This document shows positions 9,212 to 17,478 of a stretch of 64,000 nucleotides of DNA, piece by piece (position 1 is the first letter of the stretch; the number at the start of each line of letters is the position of its first letter). This DNA is from Williamsia faeni (GTDB lineage: Bacteria; Actinomycetota; Actinomycetes; Mycobacteriales; Mycobacteriaceae), in assembly GCA_003202005.1 (NCBI GenBank), contig QJJF01000001.1, forward strand, positions 217,099 to 281,098. The letters run 5' to 3'. Under the pieces are notes generated by a model. The model ran no database searches and was not told the origin of the DNA. It worked only from the letters and a program-made list of their open reading frames with translations. The translations under genes were made by a program, and so were the position numbers.

Positions 9212-9632
9212 TTGCCGCGGTGACAGCCGAGATGAGGTCTTGGCACATCCCGCCGCAGCAGTCCGATCCCACAAATGATCCAATGCTGTTGCCAGCAAGC
9301 CGATCCACAGTTGCCGATCTCGACCGCGAAGGCAAACCCGATCAGTGTCAACACCCCACGCAGGTAGCTCACACGGGGCATTATCGGCATTATCGGGGTG
9401 AACTCACCGCCGGCTACATCTCGTCGATCGCCTAATCCAAACGCCTCCGCCGCGCCACTGTGGTGAGCAAAGGTAGGGACTGTCGCACCCCGCGTTACGC
9501 TGGCACTTGACGCGACGATCAGTCGCTCGCCGACTCCCCATTACCCAAACATCGAGCAACTCGGCCAGGGAAAGCAACCCATCAAAACAGCTGCCAACCG
9601 GACGAACGATCCAGGCCATTTCCACTTCCCGG
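9212..9632. other. Non-coding or decayed stretch
   Basis: About 420 bp between the mini-ORF and the end of the Rv1355c-like gene. The minus strand has a short hydrophobic reading (YLRGVLTLIGFAFAVEIG, about 9310-9375) that could be a fragment of a membrane-protein gene, but no gene can be assembled. Confidence 0.3.
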
Positions 9633-11762
9633 CTAGACCACTGCGCGCCGACGACTCACCGACGGAATGAATGGTGTACGAGACAATCGCAACACCGCCG
9701 CGACAGCTGCGCCGTCTCCCAGACCAATCAAATCGTCGAGCTGTTTTGCCAAACCGATTAATTCGTCGCCTTTGCTTGCCGACACCGCATAGCACTCGTC
9801 GATGCCTTCGGCATACAGGAACGCCGGTGTGACCGGATGGACCGCCAGACCGAGATCCTGTGCACGAATCCAGAAGTCTTGCATCGCAATGCCGCCGCGC
9901 ACGTACGCGTCGGCACTTCGATTGTCGATGATGACGATCGCAAGGCCCGACGACGTCATTACCCGCCCCTGTGCATCGGCCCCCAGCGCGGACCCGGCTC
10001 CCCAGGCGTCGAGGTGGGCCATCACATCCGGACGACGAAGCAGCGCGAGCAGCGGAGCCTGCTGCGGCATGAGTGCCAGGTCACCGACCTCGATCCCGGT
10101 GTCGGAAGCGGCATCCGACGCGGCGACGATCTCCGCCATCATCTCCGCCTGTAGGTCGGGATCCAGGTACCGCAGGCGTTCGGCCGCGCCGGCGATGACC
10201 CCGAACGCCGCGAGGGTCTCCGGATCGGTGATCAGCCGGGTCTGTACCCCGTCGGACACACCTTTCGACAGCGCGGACACCACGTCGTCACCGAGTTCGC
10301 TGCGATCACCGAACCCCCTATTGGTCCGACGCTCGAGCATCGCCCCCAACTGCACCGCGCGCTCGGGATCCCCGCCCGACCCGTAGTCGAGCCGGACCTC
10401 AACCCCGAGGCCGGTCCCCGTGATGGCCGTCTTTCCGAGCACGCCGGCAGCCGAGGCCGCGATCTTCATGTTGTGCAGCACCGCACCCAGTGCCACCGCC
10501 GACGCCCGTCCCCCGACATCCATCGTCGACAGCAGCGACACGTCCGGCACGGCCGTCACCCCGGTGTCGTCCGCATCAAAACGCCAGGGCTGCGCGTTAC
10601 CCAGCGAAGGTGCCCGAGATCCGGCGTACACCACCGCATCTCGCGCATCGAGCGCCGCGAACTCGGCCCGGACATCGACCGCGACCCGCCGGGCGGGTTC
10701 GGCCGCGGGGACCGGTTCGGCCAGTTCGTCGAGTATGGAATCGAGGTCGACGCGAATACGGCCGGATGGCAGGGGTTCACCGCGGACGATCCGCCGGACG
10801 GCTGCCGCGACCGTCGCGCCTCCGAGTGCGACATCTCCGCCGAGTTGCGGCCAGGCAGACAACGTCCGGCCCATTTCGAAGACCGACGCCGCCATTCGGG
10901 CCGTCAATCGGTCGCCGTCGAGAATCTGTAGCGCGAAGGGCACTTTCTCGGCCGCCGACAACCCCGACAGCGAGGCCGCGTCGAAATCGCCGAGGAGACC
11001 GTGGAACAACGATCGATCCGGCTCCAGATCAAATCGTTCGACGTCGAGAACTCCGCCGTCGCTGGTTTCCATGATGACCGGAATACCCAGTGCGCGGGCC
11101 CTATCCCGGACCAGCACCTTCGCGTCGAATGAATCGCATTCTTCGATGACAATGTCGAGGCCGGACAGGAAATCGTCGACGGTCGATTCCTGAACCCCAT
11201 CTTGATACACCCGGACTTCGAGATAGGGGTCGATCTCCGCGATTCTCCGGGCAGCGACCACCGCTTTGTTGAGGCCGATGTCAAACACCGAGCCAGGCAC
11301 CCGATTCAAGTTCGACAGCTCGATGTCGTCGAAATCGGTGAGCCGCAAGTGGCCACACAAACCTTCGAGTGCCAAGGTATGTGCGACCGCGTGCCCGACG
11401 CTCAGCCCCACGACACCGACCCGCAAAACGCCGGCCCGATCCTGCTCATCGACCGTCAGCTTGTTGCGATTCCGATCGAGGCGCAGCCGCCGGTACCCGA
11501 CCGGACCGAGCAGACGAATTGCCTTCTTTCGCCAGGGATAGTAGATCCAGCGCGCCGGTTCGTCGACAATTTCCTGGCCCAGTGGCGGAATCAATTCACC
11601 CACTGCCGACAATTGATGTTCCACGGAATCCAGGAAGTCAATTCCTGGCGTGGCACGCAGATTTTCGAGCCTGCTGTGCCCCTCCGGATTCTGGTCATCG
11701 AAAACCTCGACAACAGCCAGAGATTCATCAGCCTGATCGTTCACTACACCATCCTGAATCAT
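9633..11762 (-). CDS. Rv1355c/MoeY-family protein (ThiF-like plus nitroreductase-like)
   Basis: About 709 residues, the length of M. tuberculosis Rv1355c. Residues about 90-330 are an E1/ThiF-type adenylating domain: VGVVGLSVGHAVAHTLA nucleotide loop, then RLTDFDDIELSNLNR with the Asp, Asn and Arg that bind ATP in this fold. The C-terminal half is nitroreductase-like (RAPSLGNAQPWRF near residue 395). The family is called moeY on weak grounds, and its reaction is unknown. I chose ATG at 11762, since the longer reading begins with TTG. A run of eight T lies just upstream. A gutted second copy exists at 38175-38330. Confidence 0.85.
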   Translation of the reverse strand: MIQDGVVNDQADESLAVVEVFDDQNPEGHSRLENLRATPGIDFLDSVEHQLSAVGELIPPLGQEIVDEPARWIYYPWRKKAIRLLGPVGYRRLRLDRNRNKLTVDEQDRAGVLRVGVVGLSVGHAVAHTLALEGLCGHLRLTDFDDIELSNLNRVPGSVFDIGLNKAVVAARRIAEIDPYLEVRVYQDGVQESTVDDFLSGLDIVIEECDSFDAKVLVRDRARALGIPVIMETSDGGVLDVERFDLEPDRSLFHGLLGDFDAASLSGLSAAEKVPFALQILDGDRLTARMAASVFEMGRTLSAWPQLGGDVALGGATVAAAVRRIVRGEPLPSGRIRVDLDSILDELAEPVPAAEPARRVAVDVRAEFAALDARDAVVYAGSRAPSLGNAQPWRFDADDTGVTAVPDVSLLSTMDVGGRASAVALGAVLHNMKIAASAAGVLGKTAITGTGLGVEVRLDYGSGGDPERAVQLGAMLERRTNRGFGDRSELGDDVVSALSKGVSDGVQTRLITDPETLAAFGVIAGAAERLRYLDPDLQAEMMAEIVAASDAASDTGIEVGDLALMPQQAPLLALLRRPDVMAHLDAWGAGSALGADAQGRVMTSSGLAIVIIDNRSADAYVRGGIAMQDFWIRAQDLGLAVHPVTPAFLYAEGIDECYAVSASKGDELIGLAKQLDDLIGLGDGAAVAAVLRLSRTPFIPSVSRRRAVV

Positions 11763-11852
11763 TTTCGGGAACAAGTTTTTTTTGGGAATGTCACTCCGAT
11801 CCCGAATGTATACGGCCGACTCGCATCACACATCCCATGAGTCACGCGCGCT

Positions 11853-12050
11853 GACCACGTCCTTCGCCGCTGGGAGTCCTCCGGCGGCCGAGTCGCCGAA
11901 CACATCCCCCTCGCCGTACCCGGATGCTCGATACCAGACCAGCCTGATGTAGCGGGATCGCAACCGCATCGCTTTCGACGCCAACCGGAAGATACACGCA
12001 CACATGGTGAAGAACGCCCCGATGCTGTCGGCCGGGATTCACCCTCACAG
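11853..12050 (+). pseudogene. Fragment of the GNAT-like gene found intact at 38665-39420
   Basis: About 200 bp nearly identical to the 3' third of the intact gene at 38665-39420 (11853-12040 against about 39190-39400). The copy here has a two-base deletion after AACACATCCCC and a Trp-to-stop change (TGG to TAG) in the LMWWDRHR region, so it cannot be functional. It lies between the Rv1355c-like gene and the GGDEF gene, the same place its intact counterpart has in the second copy of this block. Confidence 0.85.
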
Positions 12051-13244
12051 TTGACCGTCGTTGAGTGGAGCCGTCGTCTGATCGGCCGGGAAATCGCTTC
12101 GTCGGCGGATGAGTTCCAATACGCCAACGCGCCGTTCTGCGGCGACGATCTCCACCTGTGGTTCGCTGGGAGGACCCGGAATCCAGGTGACGGGCGAGCA
12201 ATTCTGTGCGACCACCCGGTCACGTCCGGCGTCTTTGGCGGCATACATGCATCGGTCTGCCTCACGGGTCAGACCATCGATCAATTCATCGATGTTCGAC
12301 CGACCGGAAGTCGACTGGTGCAGCGGCGCGTATACGGCGCCGATACTGATTGTGACTTCACATTCCGTCGCGACTCGAATGCGTATCGTCTCAGCGATGT
12401 CGACCAGCTGTGCCGGGCTTTTCGCAACGCACATCACCACGAATTCCTCTCCGCCGAAGCGGCTGATGATGGACTTTCGGTGAACGGTTTCGCCGATGAC
12501 GCCGCCCGTGGCCACCAATACCGAGTCACCGGCCGCATGCCCGTAACTGTCGTTCACGGCCTTGAAGTTGTCGACATCGATCATCATGAACCCGATTGCT
12601 GACCGCGCTCGCAGTATGTGTTCGAGTAGTTCAGAACTCTGGTTGAGTAGACCGCGCCGATTGAGGAGGCCCGTCAACGGATCGGTGTCACCGAGTTTCA
12701 CCACTTTCGCCAACACCGACCCCAACGACGTACGCAGCGCGGCCACCATGAAAACCGGAACGAATACGGTGGTGACAGCAGCGCCGGCGGCAACGATGGT
12801 CGCGACGGTGGAGGTCGCGTTGACAGTCGACAAAGTGACGGCGAGTGCCATCGCGACGATCGTGAACAGCACGACGATCCGACGCGACGAACCCATCGCC
12901 GCGATCGCGGGTATTGCCGCCAGCAACGCAACGATCGCGCGGGACGCCGCGGGGTCGGTGACGAGGTATGCCGACCACGCGATTCCCAGCATTCCGCCGA
13001 ACCCGAGAATTGCGAATTGCCGGTTGGTCAGCCGGCCGACGTAAAGCGTGACTCCGAACGAGAACGCCGTGAACAGCCAGACGATGACGAGGTACTTGAT
13101 ACCACCCGGGATGATGAAGGTCGGCGCTATGAAAGCGAAGATCGGGAGCGGAAACGCACCAGCGGTGCTGATCAGCACCGCTGTGGACCGCGAATCAAAT
13201 CTCTCGAAGAACTTGAAACTCACAATAAGAATACCAAGTCTCAT
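12045..13244 (-). CDS. Membrane GGDEF-domain diguanylate cyclase
   Basis: A 399-residue protein: about six transmembrane helices in residues 15-190, then a GGDEF domain. DPLTGLLNRRG opens the catalytic domain, MMIDVDNFKAVND carries a metal-binding Asp, and SRFGGEEFVVM is an intact active-site loop, so c-di-GMP synthesis is expected. The RxxD inhibitory site upstream of the loop is absent. It is a close paralogue of the protein at 39381-40565, sharing RFDSRSTAVLISTAGAF near the N terminus. Start is ATG at 13244; alignment with the paralogue would also allow a GTG nine codons in. Confidence 0.88.
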   Translation of the reverse strand: MRLGILIVSFKFFERFDSRSTAVLISTAGAFPLPIFAFIAPTFIIPGGIKYLVIVWLFTAFSFGVTLYVGRLTNRQFAILGFGGMLGIAWSAYLVTDPAASRAIVALLAAIPAIAAMGSSRRIVVLFTIVAMALAVTLSTVNATSTVATIVAAGAAVTTVFVPVFMVAALRTSLGSVLAKVVKLGDTDPLTGLLNRRGLLNQSSELLEHILRARSAIGFMMIDVDNFKAVNDSYGHAAGDSVLVATGGVIGETVHRKSIISRFGGEEFVVMCVAKSPAQLVDIAETIRIRVATECEVTISIGAVYAPLHQSTSGRSNIDELIDGLTREADRCMYAAKDAGRDRVVAQNCSPVTWIPGPPSEPQVEIVAAERRVGVLELIRRRSDFPADQTTAPLNDGQL

Positions 13245-13682
13245 GGGACTCGCATCCCTAGCGAGCAGAATTGAGCGCAGTAGGGCACGAACACGCTGAT
13301 CTGCAGCTTGCCGAGGTCAGCAACACTGCAGGCCTCAAAAAAGTTGAGACATTCCTCGAAGAAGTCTAGCCACCCGACAGACGTTGGGCCCATCGAAGGC
13401 TCAGATTGGTACGTTCACAACTTGATCGACTGCCACCAAAACCCACCGCCCACCACCGCTGGAACCCAGATCACCGGAACTGGTCGGACTGCCGACCGCG
13501 GAGTTGCTCGGCCGTCTCCCAGCGAACCGTGGATCAGAACATCCAGAGATGCGTGCGTGCGGGTTCAGCGGTTCTCGCCGTCGTCGTCGGCGTTCGAGCG
13601 AAGGTTTGGACCAGTCGCCGGCGAGCCACACCGGATTCGTACGATCGAGGATGGGATCGAACTGTCTGAGCGACAGTCCGTC
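13245..13682. other. Gap between GGDEF and condensation-domain genes
   Basis: About 440 bp. It must hold the promoter of the GGDEF gene and the 3' end of the long EPS operon. No recognisable gene or clear hairpin terminator was seen. Readings on both strands are low-complexity Arg/Ser-rich and look like chance ORFs. Confidence 0.4.
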
Positions 13683-15470
13683 TCAGCCTTGCTCGAAGCG
13701 GAGTCGGACCCCGTGCGGTACCCGACTGCCGAGCCGACGCCGGACCTCCTCGACATCGACACTGTTGTCCACCTGCACCAGCAGGCGTGCAGCAGTCCGC
13801 GTCGGGTCAACCCGCGCGGACATCACCCCGGCCTGCTGCACGATTTCCATGGACAGCCGGCCCAACTCGACCGTTCGCCCGTTGACGACGCGTAGATCAC
13901 CGCGGTTCCCACAGAACATGATCCCCGAGGAGTCAACGGAGGCCACGAGCTCCGTTGCGATCGGTGAGACGCGGCCGAGGAGTTGCACTCGGCCGCGACG
14001 TCCGAACGGCACCGGTTGATCGAAATCGTCGATGACCTCGGCACCGACGATGTCCTCGTCGATCCCGGCAATTGCTGCGAGTGCCTTGGGCGATGTCGGG
14101 CTGTCCCAGGTCACCGGCCCTTCGCGTCCGGCGTCGTCAGAGATCTGCTGATGAATCCGTACTTCGTCGGATGTCATGAAAGGAACTTCCGAGAACGCCT
14201 GGCCGGGGTCATCGGAGATCGACTGCAACCATGATTTGAGCCTGGCGATGTGTTGATCGGCGAGAATCCCGTCGTACACGCGTGGGTTCATGGACAACTC
14301 CACCCGCACGTCGCCGACCCCCGTAGGGGCCACCAACACCGAGACATCTTCCACCGGCCCATGATTGAGTATCTCGATCCGGCAGGGGGCGCTGCGATCG
14401 GGCACCTCGATCTCAAACGGGAGGATATTGACGATGGGTCCGTGCAATCGACCCGAATGCCACACAGCCGGTACGGCCTCTCGGAGCACCTCCGAACGCT
14501 GCGGTGGCTTCCGGGACAAAGCCATCAATTCCCGGCCAACCCGATGTGCGAGCTCTTTCGGACTCGCGGACCTCGATACTTCCACCCGCAGCGGCAAGAC
14601 CGTCATCAGCATCGCGGGGGTACGTCGTTCGACGTGATTTCTCCGATTCGAAACTGGCACCCCGACAACGGCTTCACCCATTCCGGTGAAGCGAGCAACG
14701 TAGGCCGCGATGGCCGCGATCATCAGGCGGGTCCAAATCTGGCCGTGACGACGCACCCCGGTCACAACGAATTGCCTGTTGATGGGAACCGGAGCGGACG
14801 AAGCTGTCTCGTCCGAAAACGACACACAGGCCGGTCCTTCCGCAAGGTAATCGGTCCACCGGCGCACGTCATCCACATCCGGTATGCGTACCGACGACAC
14901 CAATTCCCGGAGTGACCCGAAAGGAGCTGCCGGCACAGGTTCCCCGCGCTGGTGTGCCATGTAAACAGCAACCAATCGGCGTTGAAGCAATGCCGCGCCG
15001 TAACCGTCGATCACCATGTGATGGGCGATCGCCACATATGCAACGCGGTCGTCCACAATCGCCACGGTGTGGCGCAACAAGGGTGACCCCACCATCACGA
15101 ACGGCACCATCACCGCCGCATCGAGCCAGGCTGCGAAGGCGGTCTCAGGTGCGGTGTGGGTTGAAAAATCCAGCATTTCAATCTCGTCGGCAATGTTCAG
15201 ATCAACGGTCTGCGTCCATTCGCCGTCGGAGTCGATCCCGAGAACCACATTGACCGCGGACGCCTCCCGGCACACCTCGGCTGCCGCCGCCCGCACTCTA
15301 TCTGCGTCGGAGGTGCCGGCGAACCACACGACCATCGCGATCGAATACGCCGGGTTTCCAGGTTCGGAGAGCTGGCCATTGCGCATCCCGAGCTGAGACA
15401 GCATGAGGGGGTAGACAGAGCCATGCTCGTCACCGCTGTCGCCACGCGGTCCGGCGGCGGTAGTGGCCAC
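13683..15470 (-). CDS. Stand-alone condensation-domain protein with vestigial adenylation-domain tail
   Basis: About 595 residues from a GTG at 15470, one base after the YdcF stop. The N-terminal 420 residues are an NRPS-type condensation domain: YPLMLSQLGMRNG entry motif, the intact catalytic HHMVIDG (HHxxxDG), then VGVPVSNRR and VNILPFEIEV. The C-terminal 150 residues look like the last part of an adenylation domain (VIDDFDQPVPFGRRGRVQLLGR, then VELGRLSMEIVQQAGV) but lack the AMP-binding core. C domains join a carrier-bound acyl or aminoacyl group to a nucleophile, and a carrier protein and its ligase lie in the same cluster. Last gene of the operon. The substrate assignment is inference. 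Confidence 0.82.
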   Translation of the reverse strand: MATTAAGPRGDSGDEHGSVYPLMLSQLGMRNGQLSEPGNPAYSIAMVVWFAGTSDADRVRAAAAEVCREASAVNVVLGIDSDGEWTQTVDLNIADEIEMLDFSTHTAPETAFAAWLDAAVMVPFVMVGSPLLRHTVAIVDDRVAYVAIAHHMVIDGYGAALLQRRLVAVYMAHQRGEPVPAAPFGSLRELVSSVRIPDVDDVRRWTDYLAEGPACVSFSDETASSAPVPINRQFVVTGVRRHGQIWTRLMIAAIAAYVARFTGMGEAVVGVPVSNRRNHVERRTPAMLMTVLPLRVEVSRSASPKELAHRVGRELMALSRKPPQRSEVLREAVPAVWHSGRLHGPIVNILPFEIEVPDRSAPCRIEILNHGPVEDVSVLVAPTGVGDVRVELSMNPRVYDGILADQHIARLKSWLQSISDDPGQAFSEVPFMTSDEVRIHQQISDDAGREGPVTWDSPTSPKALAAIAGIDEDIVGAEVIDDFDQPVPFGRRGRVQLLGRVSPIATELVASVDSSGIMFCGNRGDLRVVNGRTVELGRLSMEIVQQAGVMSARVDPTRTAARLLVQVDNSVDVEEVRRRLGSRVPHGVRLRFEQG

Positions 15471-15471
15471 C

Positions 15472-16041
15472 TCAGCACCCACGCTGGGTGAGAGCACGAA
15501 TCCAACCCGCCGTTTGATAGAACCAGCCGGCCACGACGTCGACAATTGACGGTTTCTCGGGGTAATCCGTCATCGTGATCGAGCCTCCGAAGCATCGGCC
15601 GAGAATATAACGTGCGCGCGAAATGTGTGCCGTCGTGGTGACCACGATGATTCTGTGCCACCCCCGCTCTTCGGACAGAGCCCTGATTTCCCTGGCCTCC
15701 CCCCTGGTGGTCCACGGATCCGGCAGGAAACACGTGACTCGCACAGTGGTCCGGGTCGAGCAGATCCTTCGCATTCGGGAATCATTGACGCCCACCGAGT
15801 TCGAGATCACGACTTCTGGTGCCAAACCATCCTCCGCCAATTGTATTCCGTATTCGAATCGCTCATAGGGGGTTCCACCGAGCACCACAACTGCGTCGGC
15901 CGGCGTCAGGGAACGTTCGATCCCAGGGTTGACGTACACCGTGCTGATGACCATCGCCGATGCGACGCAAATGATCCCGATCAAGGTGGCCAATACCGCG
16001 AGCCGAGAGCGCACAGAAACCGAGGGGAGACGTGGCACCAT
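15472..16041 (-). CDS. YdcF/SanA-family (DUF218) membrane protein
   Basis: A 189-residue protein: N-terminal signal anchor (VLATLIGIICVASAMVIST), then the DUF218 core with ADAVVVLGGTPYERFEYGIQLA, VVISNSVG, RGEAREIRAL and IIVVTTTAHISRARYIL. Family members (YdcF, SanA, ElyC) sit at the membrane facing outside and are linked to envelope polymer assembly, with unknown chemistry. It lies inside EPS cluster 1, between the beta-helix lipoprotein and the condensation-domain gene. Confidence 0.85.
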   Translation of the reverse strand: MVPRLPSVSVRSRLAVLATLIGIICVASAMVISTVYVNPGIERSLTPADAVVVLGGTPYERFEYGIQLAEDGLAPEVVISNSVGVNDSRMRRICSTRTTVRVTCFLPDPWTTRGEAREIRALSEERGWHRIIVVTTTAHISRARYILGRCFGGSITMTDYPEKPSIVDVVAGWFYQTAGWIRALTQRGC

Positions 16042-16050
16042 CGGTCCGGA

Positions 16051-17478
16051 TCAGCGCGGCCTGGTCATTCCGAGGTCCTCAGTTGTGAGCTGGCCCGACC
16101 CGTTCACAACCAAACGGAAGTACCGTCCGTCCGGACCTCTCAGAACCACCCCGGCTCCGGCATCCTCGGAAATCCATGCGCCACTGGCAGTTACCCCAGC
16201 GGTTACTCGGAACCCGTCACCCTGGAACTGCAGAATGTCGGAATTCTCGTTCGACTTCCTCATCACCACCGGTGACACAAAAGTACTTCCGGACTCCACA
16301 CCGCGACCGATCACCTTCCAGTTCTGCGGAAACAACGACACCGGCACATCGAAGGCCGAGCCGGATATCAAGTTGATCGCGGTTCCTTCAGGACAGTTGG
16401 TCGAATCGATCCGGATCTCTTCGGGATTGGAGCCGGCATCAGGATCGAGGGCGACATTCGCAAGATACGGCTGTCGGCAAGCCCGCAGATCCAAGCAGAT
16501 TTCGCGGGCGGCGAGTTTGGCGTTGATGAGTCCGAACTGCGAAGGGCCGCCGGTCGATCCGCCAATGGAGATCGCCGTCGAACTTCCTTCAAACCAGACG
16601 TTTGTGAGCCACCAGTCGTTGGCTGCACCGTCGACAATGAGATGGATGTCGGTGGTGTTGGGGTTGTTGTCGCTGACGAACTCGACATTGGTCAGCGATA
16701 GGCCGGCATTGTGGTCTGAGCCCGTCCCAAGCACCCCGATCCGGTTGCTGGTGAACTTCGACGAAGTCACATAATTCTGAATGCACTTGGACGTCAGGCC
16801 AATTCCGAAGTTGTTGATATCACTGTTGATGAAAGCGGTGCCACCGCTGTTGCCCGACAGAACAACACCACGCTGCTTATCGTACTGCGGGTAGTTATCG
16901 CCGCTATGATTGCCGCGGATCACCACCGAATCGAACGAACAGCGAAATGATTGCGAAATCGACAATGCGGTGGAAGATTCGCCGGTGACAAAAATGCCGA
17001 TGCGCTTGAATGCAATTCGTTGTTTGCCATCGATCTCAATCAGAGTTCCTGATCCCTCGTACACGATCACCGACAGATCACCACCGTCGCCGATGACAGT
17101 CGCGAAGCTCGGCAGTTCGGGCAGCTCGTTGACGAGATAGGTGCCGGAGGGCACGTACAACACCAGACGATCGTCGGCGCCCTCGCATGCAGCAGCAAAA
17201 GCGGCCGTGTCATCAGCCATGCCGTCTCCGATCGCACCGAATGCCTTGACATTACGGGCGTTCGGCGATTCCGCGAGGTCAGGAGATTCCGGTACGGAGG
17301 CCGGCGCATCGTCATCGGATGAACACGCAGCGAGCAACGGGATCGCAGCGGCCGCAGCCACGGAGCCGGCCAACAAACGGCGACGATTGACTGATCCGCC
17401 CGAGGCCTCGGCCTCCGCGGGAGGCCCACCGGAGGCGGCGACCTGCTCGGCCCCTCCACGTCTGATGTTTCTAATCAT
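16051..17478 (-). CDS. TAT-exported lipoprotein with pectate-lyase-like beta-helix
   Basis: About 475 residues. The ATG at 17478 overlaps the upstream hydrolase stop by eight bases and gives a good signal: NRRRLLAG (twin arginine) and PLLAAC (lipobox, Cys about 52). The mature protein begins NVKAFGAIGDGMADDTAAF, the hallmark of the Pectate_lyase_3 / right-handed beta-helix fold, followed by Asn- and Gly-rich coils (FINSDINNFGIG, LTNVEFVSDNN). Such proteins bind or cleave polysaccharide. In this operon it may process or retain the polymer at the cell surface. Catalytic residues cannot be assigned. Confidence 0.85.
   Translation of the reverse strand: MIRNIRRGGAEQVAASGGPPAEAEASGGSVNRRRLLAGSVAAAAAIPLLAACSSDDDAPASVPESPDLAESPNARNVKAFGAIGDGMADDTAAFAAACEGADDRLVLYVPSGTYLVNELPELPSFATVIGDGGDLSVIVYEGSGTLIEIDGKQRIAFKRIGIFVTGESSTALSISQSFRCSFDSVVIRGNHSGDNYPQYDKQRGVVLSGNSGGTAFINSDINNFGIGLTSKCIQNYVTSSKFTSNRIGVLGTGSDHNAGLSLTNVEFVSDNNPNTTDIHLIVDGAANDWWLTNVWFEGSSTAISIGGSTGGPSQFGLINAKLAAREICLDLRACRQPYLANVALDPDAGSNPEEIRIDSTNCPEGTAINLISGSAFDVPVSLFPQNWKVIGRGVESGSTFVSPVVMRKSNENSDILQFQGDGFRVTAGVTASGAWISEDAGAGVVLRGPDGRYFRLVVNGSGQLTTEDLGMTRPR

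Noticed and set aside
15471-15545. Upstream TTG extension of the condensation-domain gene
   Set aside because: It lies wholly inside the YdcF gene and lacks a ribosome site. The GTG one base after the YdcF stop fits the operon pattern better.
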